Origin: JBBQDZ01 sp038320185
Lineage (GTDB): Bacteria > Actinomycetota > Thermoleophilia > Gaiellales > Gaiellaceae
Reading direction: 5' to 3'
NCBI GenBank assembly: GCA_038320185.1
Contig: JBBQDZ010000013.1
Location: 1 to 23,835, forward strand
DNA: 23,835 bases
This document shows positions 16,878 to 23,780 of the stretch, one piece after another. The position numbers and the translations under genes are program-made. The notes under the pieces were generated by a model. That model was not told the origin of the DNA. It saw only the letters and a list, made by a program, of their open reading frames with translations, and searched no databases. Each line of letters starts with the position of its first letter. Positions within the stretch are counted from its first letter, which is position 1.

Positions 16878-17768
16878 ATGAGCACCGCGGCCCGCACCGT
16901 CGAGTGGAGCGGCAAGGCGGTCTCGATCGGAGCGATCGAGCGCCAGCTCGCCGCGCTTCGTCAGGAGAAGGCGCACGAGGGGGCAGCGCCCGACCTGCGC
17001 ACGAGCGTGCTGACGCACATCGCCTGGGTTCCACCGGAGTGGCACAAGGCGGCCGAAGAGGTGCTCGAGGGGCTCGCCGAGCGCCATCCGAGCCGCACGA
17101 TCATCCTCTATCCCGATCCGAAGCGCCGGACGAGCTGCCTCGACGCGGAGGTCACGCTCGAGTCGTTCGCCCTGCCGGGGCTCGAGCAGCAGGTCGGCGC
17201 CGAGGTGATCCGCCTCTCTGTCTGCGGCGCCCGGGCAGGGGCGCCGGCGAGCATCGTCCTGCCGCTCCTGCTCCCGGATTTGCCGGTCTTCCTGCGCTGG
17301 CGCGGACGGCCCGACTTCACCTCGCGCGAGTTCACCCAGCTCGTGGGGACGGCCGACCGCCTCGTGGTCGATGCGGCTGAATGGGAGGACCCGGCCGTCG
17401 CGATGCGGGAGCTCGCGGGGTTCTTCGACACCGTCGCCGTCTCTGACCTCGCCTGGTCGCGGACCGTTGCCTGGAGAGCGGAGATCGCTGCGCTCTGGCC
17501 GGCGGTCGCGGAGGTTCGCGAGCTCGCGGTGACGGGCCCCGAGGCGGAGGCGCTCCAGCTCGCCGGCTGGCTCAGGTCGCGCCTTCGCCGGGAGGTCGCA
17601 TTTCGTCACGAGCCGGCCGAGACGGTCGAGCGAATCGCCCTCGACAACCGGGAGGTGACCGCGCCGCGCCAGGAGCCCCTGTCTGCAAGCGACCGCCTCT
17701 CCGACGAGCTCGAGATCTTCGGCCGCGACCGGATCTACGAGGCGGCAGTCCGCGCGGCGAAGCCCTAG
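16878..17768 (+). CDS. opcA: OpcA, glucose-6-phosphate dehydrogenase assembly/allosteric protein
   Basis: A 296-residue protein matching OpcA of actinobacteria and cyanobacteria, which binds Zwf and raises its activity or controls its oligomeric and redox state. The recognisable core is LRTSVLTHIAWVP...HPSRTIILYPDP (residues about 38-80) and LLLPDLPVFLRWRG. TADRLVVDAAEWEDP and a C-terminal region with WRAEIAALW follow. The position directly after zwf is the usual one. A promoter or hairpin could lie in the 157-base gap upstream. The ATG start at 16878 begins the conserved region properly. An inverted repeat after the stop may end the operon. Confidence 0.88.
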   Translation: MSTAARTVEWSGKAVSIGAIERQLAALRQEKAHEGAAPDLRTSVLTHIAWVPPEWHKAAEEVLEGLAERHPSRTIILYPDPKRRTSCLDAEVTLESFALPGLEQQVGAEVIRLSVCGARAGAPASIVLPLLLPDLPVFLRWRGRPDFTSREFTQLVGTADRLVVDAAEWEDPAVAMRELAGFFDTVAVSDLAWSRTVAWRAEIAALWPAVAEVRELAVTGPEAEALQLAGWLRSRLRREVAFRHEPAETVERIALDNREVTAPRQEPLSASDRLSDELEIFGRDRIYEAAVRAAKP

Positions 17769-17787
17769 CGCCCGCGCCCGGCACCGT

Positions 17788-17841
17788 AGGCGCCTCGCGC
17801 CCCGCGCGCAGCTGGCAGCCCCCGAACGTGCCGAGGCGCCT
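17788..17841. terminator. 10-bp inverted repeat after opcA, possible terminator or operator
   Basis: Arms 17788-17797 (AGGCGCCTCG) and 17832-17841 are exact reverse complements with a 34-base GC-rich loop. It lies 20 bases after opcA and before the secreted-protein gene. The long loop and the lack of a T-run make a terminator uncertain. Each arm also contains the palindrome AGGCGCCT, so a paired protein-binding site is an alternative. Confidence 0.35.
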
Positions 17842-17852
17842 TGGTGTACATA

Positions 17853-17867
17853 GATCGGAAACCGATC
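17853..17867 (+). promoter_or_regulatory. Small hairpin next to the ribosome binding site
   Basis: GATCGGAAACCGATC forms a perfect 6-bp stem with a 3-base loop that ends directly against the AAAGGAG ribosome binding site (17868-17874). It could modulate ribosome access or be an operator. Confidence 0.4.
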
Positions 17868-17874
17868 AAAGGAG
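17868..17874 (+). promoter_or_regulatory. Strong ribosome binding site supporting a TTG start
   Basis: AAAGGAG, six bases before TTG at 17881, is the clearest Shine-Dalgarno sequence in the window and decides the unusual TTG start of the secreted protein. Confidence 0.7.
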
Positions 17875-17880
17875 TTCCTC

Positions 17881-18447
17881 TTGAAGCACACGACAGCGGT
17901 TGCGGCGGCCGCGGCACTGGTCTTCGCCGTCCTCGCGGGCGGCAGCTCCGCCCGCTCCGGAAAGTCGATCACGCTCGGCCTCGACGACACCGTCGTCGTC
18001 GCCGGCTCGAGCATCCTTTGCCAGACGCAGATCGGCAAGAACCTGATGAAGGGCAAGACGCTCGTCGCCTGCTACAAAGTGCGCGGCGGGAAGCCGGTCA
18101 ACGGCTCCTACGCGGCGGCGCTTGCAATCGACGGCGAGATCGCGCTCGCGAAGGCCAACGCCTCCGGCGCCACGGTCGTCTTCCGGCGTAAGCCCGCGGC
18201 TGTGAGCGCCGCCGTCGGCAAGACGTACACGGTCGCAAACGGTGACGAACTCCACCTTGCGAAGTCCAACCTCGCGTGCACGGTCCAGGTCACCGCGGGG
18301 AAGCCGTACATCTCCTGCTTCAGGTTGTCGGGGATGGGCGGCATCCCCAAGAGCTACACCTTCGCGTTCGGCGACAGCTTCGCGATCGTGCTCCAGTTCA
18401 CGACGCCGAAGGCGACGAAGCTCGTCGTCAAGAGAGCGCAGCCCTGA
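17881..18447 (+). CDS. Small secreted protein with two related cysteine-containing repeats
   Basis: A 188-residue protein that I do not recognise. Residues 1-24 form a signal peptide (Lys-His, then an Ala/Val/Leu core, with cleavage likely after SSA). The mature part appears to be two similar halves, about 30-91 and 116-175. Each contains a pair of Cys (C47/C64 and C133/C146) and a strand-rich pattern: CYKV..GKPVNGSYAAALAIDGEIAL in the first and CFRLSGMGGIPKSYTFAFGDSFAIVL in the second. The Cys pairs could form one disulfide per repeat outside the cell. It starts with TTG behind a strong ribosome binding site. It lies 35 bases before the ECF sigma gene, so a link to that regulon is possible but unproven. 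Confidence 0.75.
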   Translation: MKHTTAVAAAAALVFAVLAGGSSARSGKSITLGLDDTVVVAGSSILCQTQIGKNLMKGKTLVACYKVRGGKPVNGSYAAALAIDGEIALAKANASGATVVFRRKPAAVSAAVGKTYTVANGDELHLAKSNLACTVQVTAGKPYISCFRLSGMGGIPKSYTFAFGDSFAIVLQFTTPKATKLVVKRAQP

Positions 18448-18482
18448 TGTGACGCGGCAGGCAGCGGCGGCGTAGAGAAGGC

Positions 18483-19025
18483 GTGCAAGCGGTGGAGAGC
18501 CTCCGGCAGGAACGCGGAGCTGGCGTCGAGAGGCGCAGCTTCGCCTCCGTCGCCGAGGAGCATCTCGACGGCGTGCACGCCTATCTCGTCTACCTCACAG
18601 GAGACCGCACCGTGGCCGAGGAGCTGACCGCCGAGACGTTCGAACGCGCCTGCCGGCGCTGGAAGACCTTCGACCCGCGCCGCGCGAGCGCTCGCACCTG
18701 GCTCTGTCAGGTCGCCCGCTCGACGGCGCTCGACCACTTTCGCGCGGACGACCGGAGGCGCCGCCGAGAGGGCGTTTACGCGCTTCGAGAGCCGGTCGAG
18801 GCCGGGGAGCCGACCTTCGGCGAGGGCTTTTCGCCGCTGCTCGAGTCCGCGCTCGCAAGCCTCTCGGCCGGAGAGCGCGAGGTGATCGCCCTGCGGGTGA
18901 TCCTCGAGCTCGACGGCGAGACGGCGGCGCGGCTCCTCGGGATCTCGCACACGGCCTGCTCGACCAGGCTATCCCGCGCCCTCCAGAAGCTCGAGGAGAA
19001 GGTGAGCGCCGATGTCGCGGCCTGA
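18483..19025 (+). CDS. ECF-family RNA polymerase sigma factor
   Basis: A 180-residue sigma-70 family protein of ECF type with only regions 2 and 4. Region 2 spans about residues 20-90 (YLVYLTGDRTVAEELTAETFERACRRW, then ARTWLCQVARSTALDHFR). Region 4 spans about 120-175 (LSAGEREVIALRVILELDGETAARLLGIS, then TRLSRALQKLEEKV). It directs RNA polymerase to a specific promoter set, normally while its anti-sigma partner is inactive. The next gene overlaps it by 14 bases and encodes a membrane protein that is the obvious anti-sigma candidate. GTG at 18483 is the longest start. GTG at 18492 is an alternative with AGAAGG at better spacing. No SnoaL-like or other C-terminal extension is present. Confidence 0.88.
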   Translation: MQAVESLRQERGAGVERRSFASVAEEHLDGVHAYLVYLTGDRTVAEELTAETFERACRRWKTFDPRRASARTWLCQVARSTALDHFRADDRRRRREGVYALREPVEAGEPTFGEGFSPLLESALASLSAGEREVIALRVILELDGETAARLLGISHTACSTRLSRALQKLEEKVSADVAA

Positions 19026-20139
19026 CCTTCTGGACGAGCGCTTCGAGGACATCGTTCGCGAGCTGCGGGCGGGCCGGGTCGCGGCGCGGCCGGAGCTGCG
19101 GGCGCGGGTGCGCGAGATCGCGGCGACGGCGCGCGAGCCGCGGCCCTCCCTTGCCGAGCGCGTCGCCTGGCGACGGGTCGCGCTCGTGCTCACGCCGGTG
19201 TGCCTGACCGCGTTCGTTGCGGTGGCGATGGTTCAGGGGCTTGCCTCTTCGGGTGGACAGCAGACCGCGGCAAGGGCGCCGAAGCATCTAGAGGTCGCCG
19301 TGGCGAAGGCTCCGGCGACCCCGAAGGTCCTGAGCGGCGCGGGCGGCCGATTCGACAATGCCGAGTCGGGTGTTGCCGCCTCCTCCGTGGAGCCGAGAGC
19401 CGCCGGCTCTCCTCGCGCCAGCGCTCCGCCCGCAGGCAACCGTTTGACCGACTACCGCGTCCAGATGCACCTCCGCGTCCGCAGCACGGACGACCTCTCT
19501 CGCGAGACGCTCCGCGCGATGCGGATCGCGCGCCGCCTCGGCGGCTACGTCGTCAGCGTGCAGTACGGCGCCGCCAAGCGTGGCGACGCGACGCTCCTCC
19601 TTCGCGTTCCGGTGGCGCACATGCAGCGCGCGATCCTGAGCTTCTCGGGGCTCGGCACGATCGTCTCGCAGCACCTCTCGCTCACCGACCTCCAGAACAC
19701 GTACAACCGTCAGGTCGTGCTGGTCGGGAAGCTGCGGACGCAGATCGCGCGCATCCAGCGCCAGCTAGACGCCGGCGGCCTCTCCGACGTCGATCGCGCG
19801 CGCCTCCAGGATCAGCTCGCCTACGAGCAGACCGACCTCGCCGCCCTCGTTCAGTCGAAGCAGGCGACACACCAGCGCGCCCGTCTCGCGACCGCGAAGC
19901 TGACGCTCGTGACGGCGAAGCCCAAGGTGCACCACCACATCGCGCCGCTGCCGCCCAGCCGCCTCGACCGAGCGCTGCACCAGTCGGGCCGGATCCTCGG
20001 GAAGGAGCTCGTCTGGGCTCTCTACGCCTCGATCGTGGCCGCGCCGCTCCTCGTGCTGGCGCTGCTCGGCCTCGCCGGGTCGAAGACCTCGCGGCGGCGG
20101 ACGGAGCGCCGCCTCCTCGCCCGCTCCGCGTCGGCCTGA
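19012..20139 (+). CDS. DUF4349 membrane protein with anti-sigma-like N-terminus
   Basis: A 375-residue protein. Residues 1-52 are cytoplasmic, Arg/Glu-rich and helical (LLDERFEDIVRELRAGRVAARPEL), as in anti-sigma domains, but no zinc motif HxxxCxxC is visible. A membrane helix follows at about 56-76, then a Pro/Ala-rich linker (about 80-142). The extracytoplasmic DUF4349 domain (about 145-300) has YRVQMHLRVRS, then LGGYVVSVQYG, ATLLLRVPVAHMQRAI and LGTIVSQHLSLTDLQNTYNRQ, with a coiled-coil hairpin at about 225-290. A second helix lies at about 335-356, followed by a basic tail. The start overlaps the sigma stop by 14 bases, so the two are co-translated. I infer a membrane-bound regulator of that sigma factor. 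The signal is unknown. DUF4349 function is not established. Confidence 0.8.
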   Translation: MSRPDLLDERFEDIVRELRAGRVAARPELRARVREIAATAREPRPSLAERVAWRRVALVLTPVCLTAFVAVAMVQGLASSGGQQTAARAPKHLEVAVAKAPATPKVLSGAGGRFDNAESGVAASSVEPRAAGSPRASAPPAGNRLTDYRVQMHLRVRSTDDLSRETLRAMRIARRLGGYVVSVQYGAAKRGDATLLLRVPVAHMQRAILSFSGLGTIVSQHLSLTDLQNTYNRQVVLVGKLRTQIARIQRQLDAGGLSDVDRARLQDQLAYEQTDLAALVQSKQATHQRARLATAKLTLVTAKPKVHHHIAPLPPSRLDRALHQSGRILGKELVWALYASIVAAPLLVLALLGLAGSKTSRRRTERRLLARSASA

Positions 20140-20174
20140 CTGTCGCGGCCGTGAACCCGAACGGGGTAGGGCGG

Positions 20175-21302
20175 CTACTCGACCGGTTCGAGCGCGCGCT
20201 CGAGCGCCTCCCCTACCGCGAGCACGAGCCCGTCGTCCCCGGTACGCCCGATGAGCTGCACCGACGCCGGGAGCCCCTCCTCCGCCGCCCCGCACGGCAG
20301 GGCCAGCGCCGGCCAGCCCAGCGCGTTGAACGGGAAGGTCATCAGGACGAGGCTCTCCCGTAGCGCGAGCTCGTCGCCTGCCGCGGGCGGCGCTACGAGG
20401 CGCAACGTCGGTGTCACCAGCAGGTCGAGTCCCTCCATCGCCGCGAGAACCTGTTCCGCATAGAGCTCGCGGGCGCGCAGGCCGGCGCGGTAGTCGGCTT
20501 CGTCGATCGCGAGGCAGCGCTCGATCTTTGTCGCGACGTTCTCGCCGTACAGCTCACGGTTCTCGGCGTAGAGCTCGCGGTGGATGTCGGCGACCTCTCG
20601 CATGAAGACGGCACTGACGCCTTCCGGTCTCGGCAGCTCGATCTCCCGCCGCTGTGGGAAGAGCGCGGCCGCCTCCTCGATGCGTCGGCGAACGAGCGGC
20701 TCTGCGTCACGTGTCCAGGCGACGCCGACGCGTGCAGCCGCGAGCTCGCGCGCGGGCGCCCGGGTGAAGCCGTCCGCGAGCGCCTCGAGCATGCGCGTGC
20801 AGTCGGCGACGCTGCGGGCCATCGGTCCTGCATGATCGAAGGTCGGAGCGAGCGGGAAGCAGCCCTCGAGGGAGACGAGGCCGTAGGTGGGCTTGAAGCC
20901 GACGACGCCGCAGCAGGCAGCGGGGATCCGGATCGACCCGCCGGAGTCGGTTCCGAGGGCGGCGTCGGCGAGGTCGGCGGCCAGAGCGGCCGCCGCCCCG
21001 CCGCTCGAGCCTCCGGCGATCCGGCCTCGCGCGAGGGGGTTCGGCACCGTGCCGTAGTGCGGGTTCTCCGAGGTCGTGCCGTAGGCGAACTCGTGCAGGT
21101 TCGTCTTGCCGACGTTCGCGAAGCCCCTCGCCTCGAGGCGGCGAACCGCCTCGGCCGTCTGCTTCGGGACGTGGTCCGCGAAGACGGCTGAGCCGTAGGT
21201 CGTCAGAAGACCGGCCGTGTCGAACAAGTCCTTCACGGCCAGTGGCACCCCTTCCGGAGGCCGGTCCGGGCGGGCGAGGAAGATGCCTTCGGTGGACGTC
21301 AT
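20175..21302 (-). CDS. Amidase, GatA/amidase-signature family
   Basis: A 375-residue amidase-signature enzyme with the Ser-cisSer-Lys triad visible: Lys24 in LAVKDLFD, the cis-Ser in RIAGGSSGGAAAAL (S99/S100), and the nucleophile Ser123 in GTDSGGSIRIPAACCG. VGFKPTYGLVSLEG and GPMARSVADC follow as in the family. It is shorter than GatA (about 480 residues): the N-terminal helices before the Lys are almost absent and the C-terminal part is compact. A role as free-standing amide hydrolase is more likely than tRNA amidotransfer, and no GatB or GatC is nearby. The substrate is unknown. It converges with the DUF4349 gene (35 bases apart) and diverges from the lamin-tail gene. Confidence 0.88.
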   Translation of the reverse strand: MTSTEGIFLARPDRPPEGVPLAVKDLFDTAGLLTTYGSAVFADHVPKQTAEAVRRLEARGFANVGKTNLHEFAYGTTSENPHYGTVPNPLARGRIAGGSSGGAAAALAADLADAALGTDSGGSIRIPAACCGVVGFKPTYGLVSLEGCFPLAPTFDHAGPMARSVADCTRMLEALADGFTRAPARELAAARVGVAWTRDAEPLVRRRIEEAAALFPQRREIELPRPEGVSAVFMREVADIHRELYAENRELYGENVATKIERCLAIDEADYRAGLRARELYAEQVLAAMEGLDLLVTPTLRLVAPPAAGDELALRESLVLMTFPFNALGWPALALPCGAAEEGLPASVQLIGRTGDDGLVLAVGEALERALEPVE

Positions 21303-21354
21303 CCGCTTTCGCCGTTGTCCCCAAGAGCGACTTTCGGCGGCTCCATTGTCTCCC

Positions 21355-21360
21355 TACCCT
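21355..21360 (+). promoter_or_regulatory. Possible -10 box for the lamin-tail gene (leaderless)
   Basis: TACCCT fits TANNNT and ends 7 bases before the ATG at 21368. No Shine-Dalgarno sequence lies between them. Confidence 0.35.
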
Positions 21361-21367
21361 CGGCTGC

Positions 21368-22258
21368 ATGACCAAACGAATCGCAGTCACCGTTGTGTTA
21401 CTCGCCGTCCTCGCCGCCCTGCCGGGCAGCGCCGTCGGCTCCGGCTCCACCACGATCGTCCTCAGCGAAATCTACGGTGGCGGCGGCAACGCCGGCGCCC
21501 CGTACGACCACGACTTCGTCGAGCTGCTCAACGTCTCGAGCTCCCCCGTCAGCCTCAACGGCTGGTCCGTGCAGTACGCGAGCACAGGGGGCTCGAGCTG
21601 GCAGTCGACGCCTCTACCGGACGTCTCCCTCGGGCCGCATCAGCACTTCCTCGTGCAGGAGGCGGGCGGCGGGACGAACGGCGCAGCCCTTCCGACACCC
21701 GACGCGACGGGCACGATCGCCCTCGCCGCGACCGCCGGCAAGATCGCGCTCGCCTCCTCGGCCACGGCACTCTCGGGAGCGTGCCCGACCGGCACCGTCG
21801 ACCTCGTCGGCTACGGGACGTCGACCTGCTTCGAGGGCTCGGCGGCGGCCGGCGCCCCCTCGAACGTGAACTCGATCCAGCGGAAGTCGAACGGGCTCCA
21901 GGACACCGACGACAACGGCGCCGACTTCGAGGCCCTGGCGCCGCAGCCGCAGAACACCACCTCCACGAGTGCGGTCCGTCTGCTGTCGTTTACCGCGAAG
22001 CTACGTGGCGTCAGCGTCACCTTGCGCTGGCGCGTCGCGGCGGCAGGCGAAGCACTCGGCTACCACGTCTACCGCCAGCATGCCGGGCGGCGAACGCGCC
22101 TGGACGCGCGGCTCGTCCCTGCGGCCGCCGGTGCGTCCCTCGCACGCGGTTACGTCTGGCGAGGCGGGGTGCGTGTACCCCGTCGGAGCGACCGCTACCT
22201 GCTCCAGGAGGTGCGGCTGGACGGCACGCGCGCCTGGCTAGGCGCCGCCACGGCGTGA
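21368..22258 (+). CDS. Secreted lamin-tail-domain protein
   Basis: A 296-residue exported protein. Residues 1-24 form a signal peptide (MTKR, hydrophobic core, then GSAVGS). A lamin-tail (LTD) domain follows at about 28-165, with its hallmark start IVLSEIYGGGGN, FVELLNVSSSPVSLNGWSVQYAS and later HFLVQEAGGG. Bacterial LTD domains sit on secreted or surface nucleases and adhesins and are thought to bind other molecules. The C-terminal region (about 200-290, SFTAKLRGVSVTLRWRVA and LGYHVYRQ) resembles a fibronectin-III-like fold. No catalytic domain or cell-wall anchor is present. I chose the ATG at 21368 because the frame upstream overlaps the divergent amidase gene and the signal peptide begins here. 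It is followed by a strong hairpin. Confidence 0.82.
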   Translation: MTKRIAVTVVLLAVLAALPGSAVGSGSTTIVLSEIYGGGGNAGAPYDHDFVELLNVSSSPVSLNGWSVQYASTGGSSWQSTPLPDVSLGPHQHFLVQEAGGGTNGAALPTPDATGTIALAATAGKIALASSATALSGACPTGTVDLVGYGTSTCFEGSAAAGAPSNVNSIQRKSNGLQDTDDNGADFEALAPQPQNTTSTSAVRLLSFTAKLRGVSVTLRWRVAAAGEALGYHVYRQHAGRRTRLDARLVPAAAGASLARGYVWRGGVRVPRRSDRYLLQEVRLDGTRAWLGAATA

Positions 22259-22265
22259 GCAGGGA

Positions 22266-22311
22266 CGCGGGCCAGGCGCAGCCAGCTTCGGCGAGCGGCG
22301 CCTGGCCCGCG
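22266..22311. terminator. 14-bp stem hairpin after the lamin-tail gene
   Basis: Arms 22266-22279 (CGCGGGCCAGGCGC) and 22298-22311 are exact reverse complements with an 18-base loop that can pair further inside. It starts 8 bases after the stop and is followed by the next gene's candidate promoter, so it probably separates the two transcription units. No T-run follows. Confidence 0.6.
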
Positions 22312-22322
22312 GCTCCTGCCTC

Positions 22323-22328
22323 TAAGCT
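22323..22328 (+). promoter_or_regulatory. Possible -10 box for the MauE-thioredoxin gene (leaderless)
   Basis: TAAGCT fits TANNNT and ends 6 bases before the GTG start at 22335, directly after the hairpin. No Shine-Dalgarno sequence is present. Confidence 0.35.
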
Positions 22329-22334
22329 GATCTC

Positions 22335-23732
22335 GTGGGCGTCGCCCTTCTCTTGGCCCGGCTTGTGCTCGCCGCGATCTTCGGCGTCGCGGGGGTCGCC
22401 AAGCTCTCCGACCTGGGCGGCTCGATGGAGGCCGTCGCCGGCTTCGGCGTCCCGCGGCGGTTTTCGCGCGCGGCAGGCATCGCGCTGCCGCTCGCCGAGC
22501 TTCTGAGCGCCGCGCTGCTGCTGCCGGCGGCGACAGCGAGCTTCGGGCTGACCATCGCCGTCGCCCTCCTGCTCGCCTTCACGATCGCGATCGGCACCAG
22601 CATGGCTCGTGGTCAGGCCCCGGACTGCCACTGCTTCGGCCAGTTGCATTCCGAGCCCGCCGGCCCGCGGACGCTCGCCCGAAACGTCACGCTGCTCGCA
22701 GCCGCAACCGCTGCTCTTGCGGTCTCCCTCTCGCATCAAGGACCGAGCGCCCTGGCATGGGTGGGGCGGCTGGCCCCGCTCGCGGCCTCGGCGGTCGTAG
22801 TGGTTGCGCTTGCGGCGGCGGCAGGGGCGGTCTGGTACGTCGTTCGCGCCACCCGGGCGACGGCTACCCGTGCGCAGGGGCTCTCAGAGGGGACGCCTGC
22901 GCCGCCCTTTGCACTGGCCACCGTCGACGGCCCGGAGGTCAGCCTCGACGAGCTCTTGCGCCGCGGGCCGCCAGTCGTGCTCGTCTTCACGGACTCCCAC
23001 TGCACCGACTGCAAGGTGTTGCTGCCCGAGCTCGGTCCGGTGCAGCGCGATTTCGACCACGCGGTCACGGTCGCCGTTGTCAACGCGGGCGACCCTCACG
23101 CGGTGCGAGGTCTCGCGGTTCAGCACGGGCTCCAGGACGTCCTTTTCGACGAGACGCGCGAGGTGCAGAAGGCATACGCCGTTCACGGGGCTCCGGCCGC
23201 CGTGCGGGTCGAGGCGCCGGGAACGACGACGACGCTCGTCGTCGGCGGGGTCGATCTCGTCCGAGCCATGGTCGAGACGACAGCCACCGGTCAGCAGGAG
23301 CTACGCGGACTACCGCCCGGACAACCGCTTCCGGCTGACGTCGTCGTCACTGACCTCGACGGCACGGAGACGCGCCTGCTGGACCTGGCGGACAGAGAGA
23401 CGCTCTTCCTCTTCTGGGACCCGGACTGCGGCTCGTGCCGTGAGATCCGCGAGGAGCTGCTCAGCCGGGAAGCGGAGGCCGCGTCCGGGGCTGCGCAGCT
23501 CGTGATCATCACGAGCGAGGACGCCAGAGCCGTCCGGCGCGAAGGGTTCCGCTCACCGGTTGTCGTGGATCCTGACCGGAAGGCGGCGGAGGCGCTCGGC
23601 GCGATCGGCACGCCGATGGCGATGCTCGTCGACGCGCAGGGCCGGATCGGCTGGCCGCTGGCTGTGGGTAGAAGCCATATCCTGCGGCTGATCCGCAGCC
23701 GGCCGCGGGTTGCCGCGTTGACAACGCCCTAG
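22335..23732 (+). CDS. MauE-like membrane protein fused to two thioredoxin-like domains
   Basis: A 465-residue protein in three parts. Residues 1-135 form a four-helix MauE/DoxX-like membrane domain with GVAKLSD after helix 1 and the Cys pair C98/C100 in PDCHCFG. A further helix lies at about 148-170. The first thioredoxin-like domain (about 183-315) has the redox motif H-CTDC (C223, C226) and a GAP turn (P287) where the cis-Pro belongs. The second (about 325-460) has D-CGSC (C365, C368) and GTPMAM as its cis-Pro loop. MauE works with the thioredoxin-like MauD in disulfide formation for methylamine dehydrogenase, so a membrane thiol-redox relay is inferred. No methylamine genes are nearby. 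Two thioredoxin-like domains on one MauE are unusual. The GTG start follows a TANNNT box. Confidence 0.85.
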   Translation: MGVALLLARLVLAAIFGVAGVAKLSDLGGSMEAVAGFGVPRRFSRAAGIALPLAELLSAALLLPAATASFGLTIAVALLLAFTIAIGTSMARGQAPDCHCFGQLHSEPAGPRTLARNVTLLAAATAALAVSLSHQGPSALAWVGRLAPLAASAVVVVALAAAAGAVWYVVRATRATATRAQGLSEGTPAPPFALATVDGPEVSLDELLRRGPPVVLVFTDSHCTDCKVLLPELGPVQRDFDHAVTVAVVNAGDPHAVRGLAVQHGLQDVLFDETREVQKAYAVHGAPAAVRVEAPGTTTTLVVGGVDLVRAMVETTATGQQELRGLPPGQPLPADVVVTDLDGTETRLLDLADRETLFLFWDPDCGSCREIREELLSREAEAASGAAQLVIITSEDARAVRREGFRSPVVVDPDRKAAEALGAIGTPMAMLVDAQGRIGWPLAVGRSHILRLIRSRPRVAALTTP

Positions 23733-23760
23733 GCGCCGCTCGCGGTGCCGACCCTCAGGA

Positions 23761-23780
23761 GTGCGGGCTTGCCCGCGCAC
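23761..23780. terminator. Short GC-rich hairpin after the last gene
   Basis: GTGCGGGCTTGCCCGCGCAC can fold with its outer and inner arms paired around a small loop with a two-base bulge. It lies 28 bases after the MauE-thioredoxin stop. It is a weak terminator candidate. The rest of the last 103 bases shows nothing else I can name. Confidence 0.3.

Noticed and set aside
14456..16915. Long minus-strand open frame (819 codons) across gnd, the acetyltransferase and zwf
   Set aside because: It lies antisense to three clear genes. The predicted protein is rich in Arg, Asp and His without any domain pattern.
20175..21302. GatA subunit of the tRNA amidotransferase
   Set aside because: The protein is about 100 residues too short and no gatB or gatC is adjacent. 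A general amidase-family hydrolase fits better.
21242..21367. Longer start for the lamin-tail protein
   Set aside because: It would overlap the divergent amidase gene and bury the obvious signal peptide that begins at 21368.
22335..23732. Methylamine utilisation operon
   Set aside because: Only the MauE-like domain is present. No dehydrogenase subunits, MauG or amicyanin genes are in the window.
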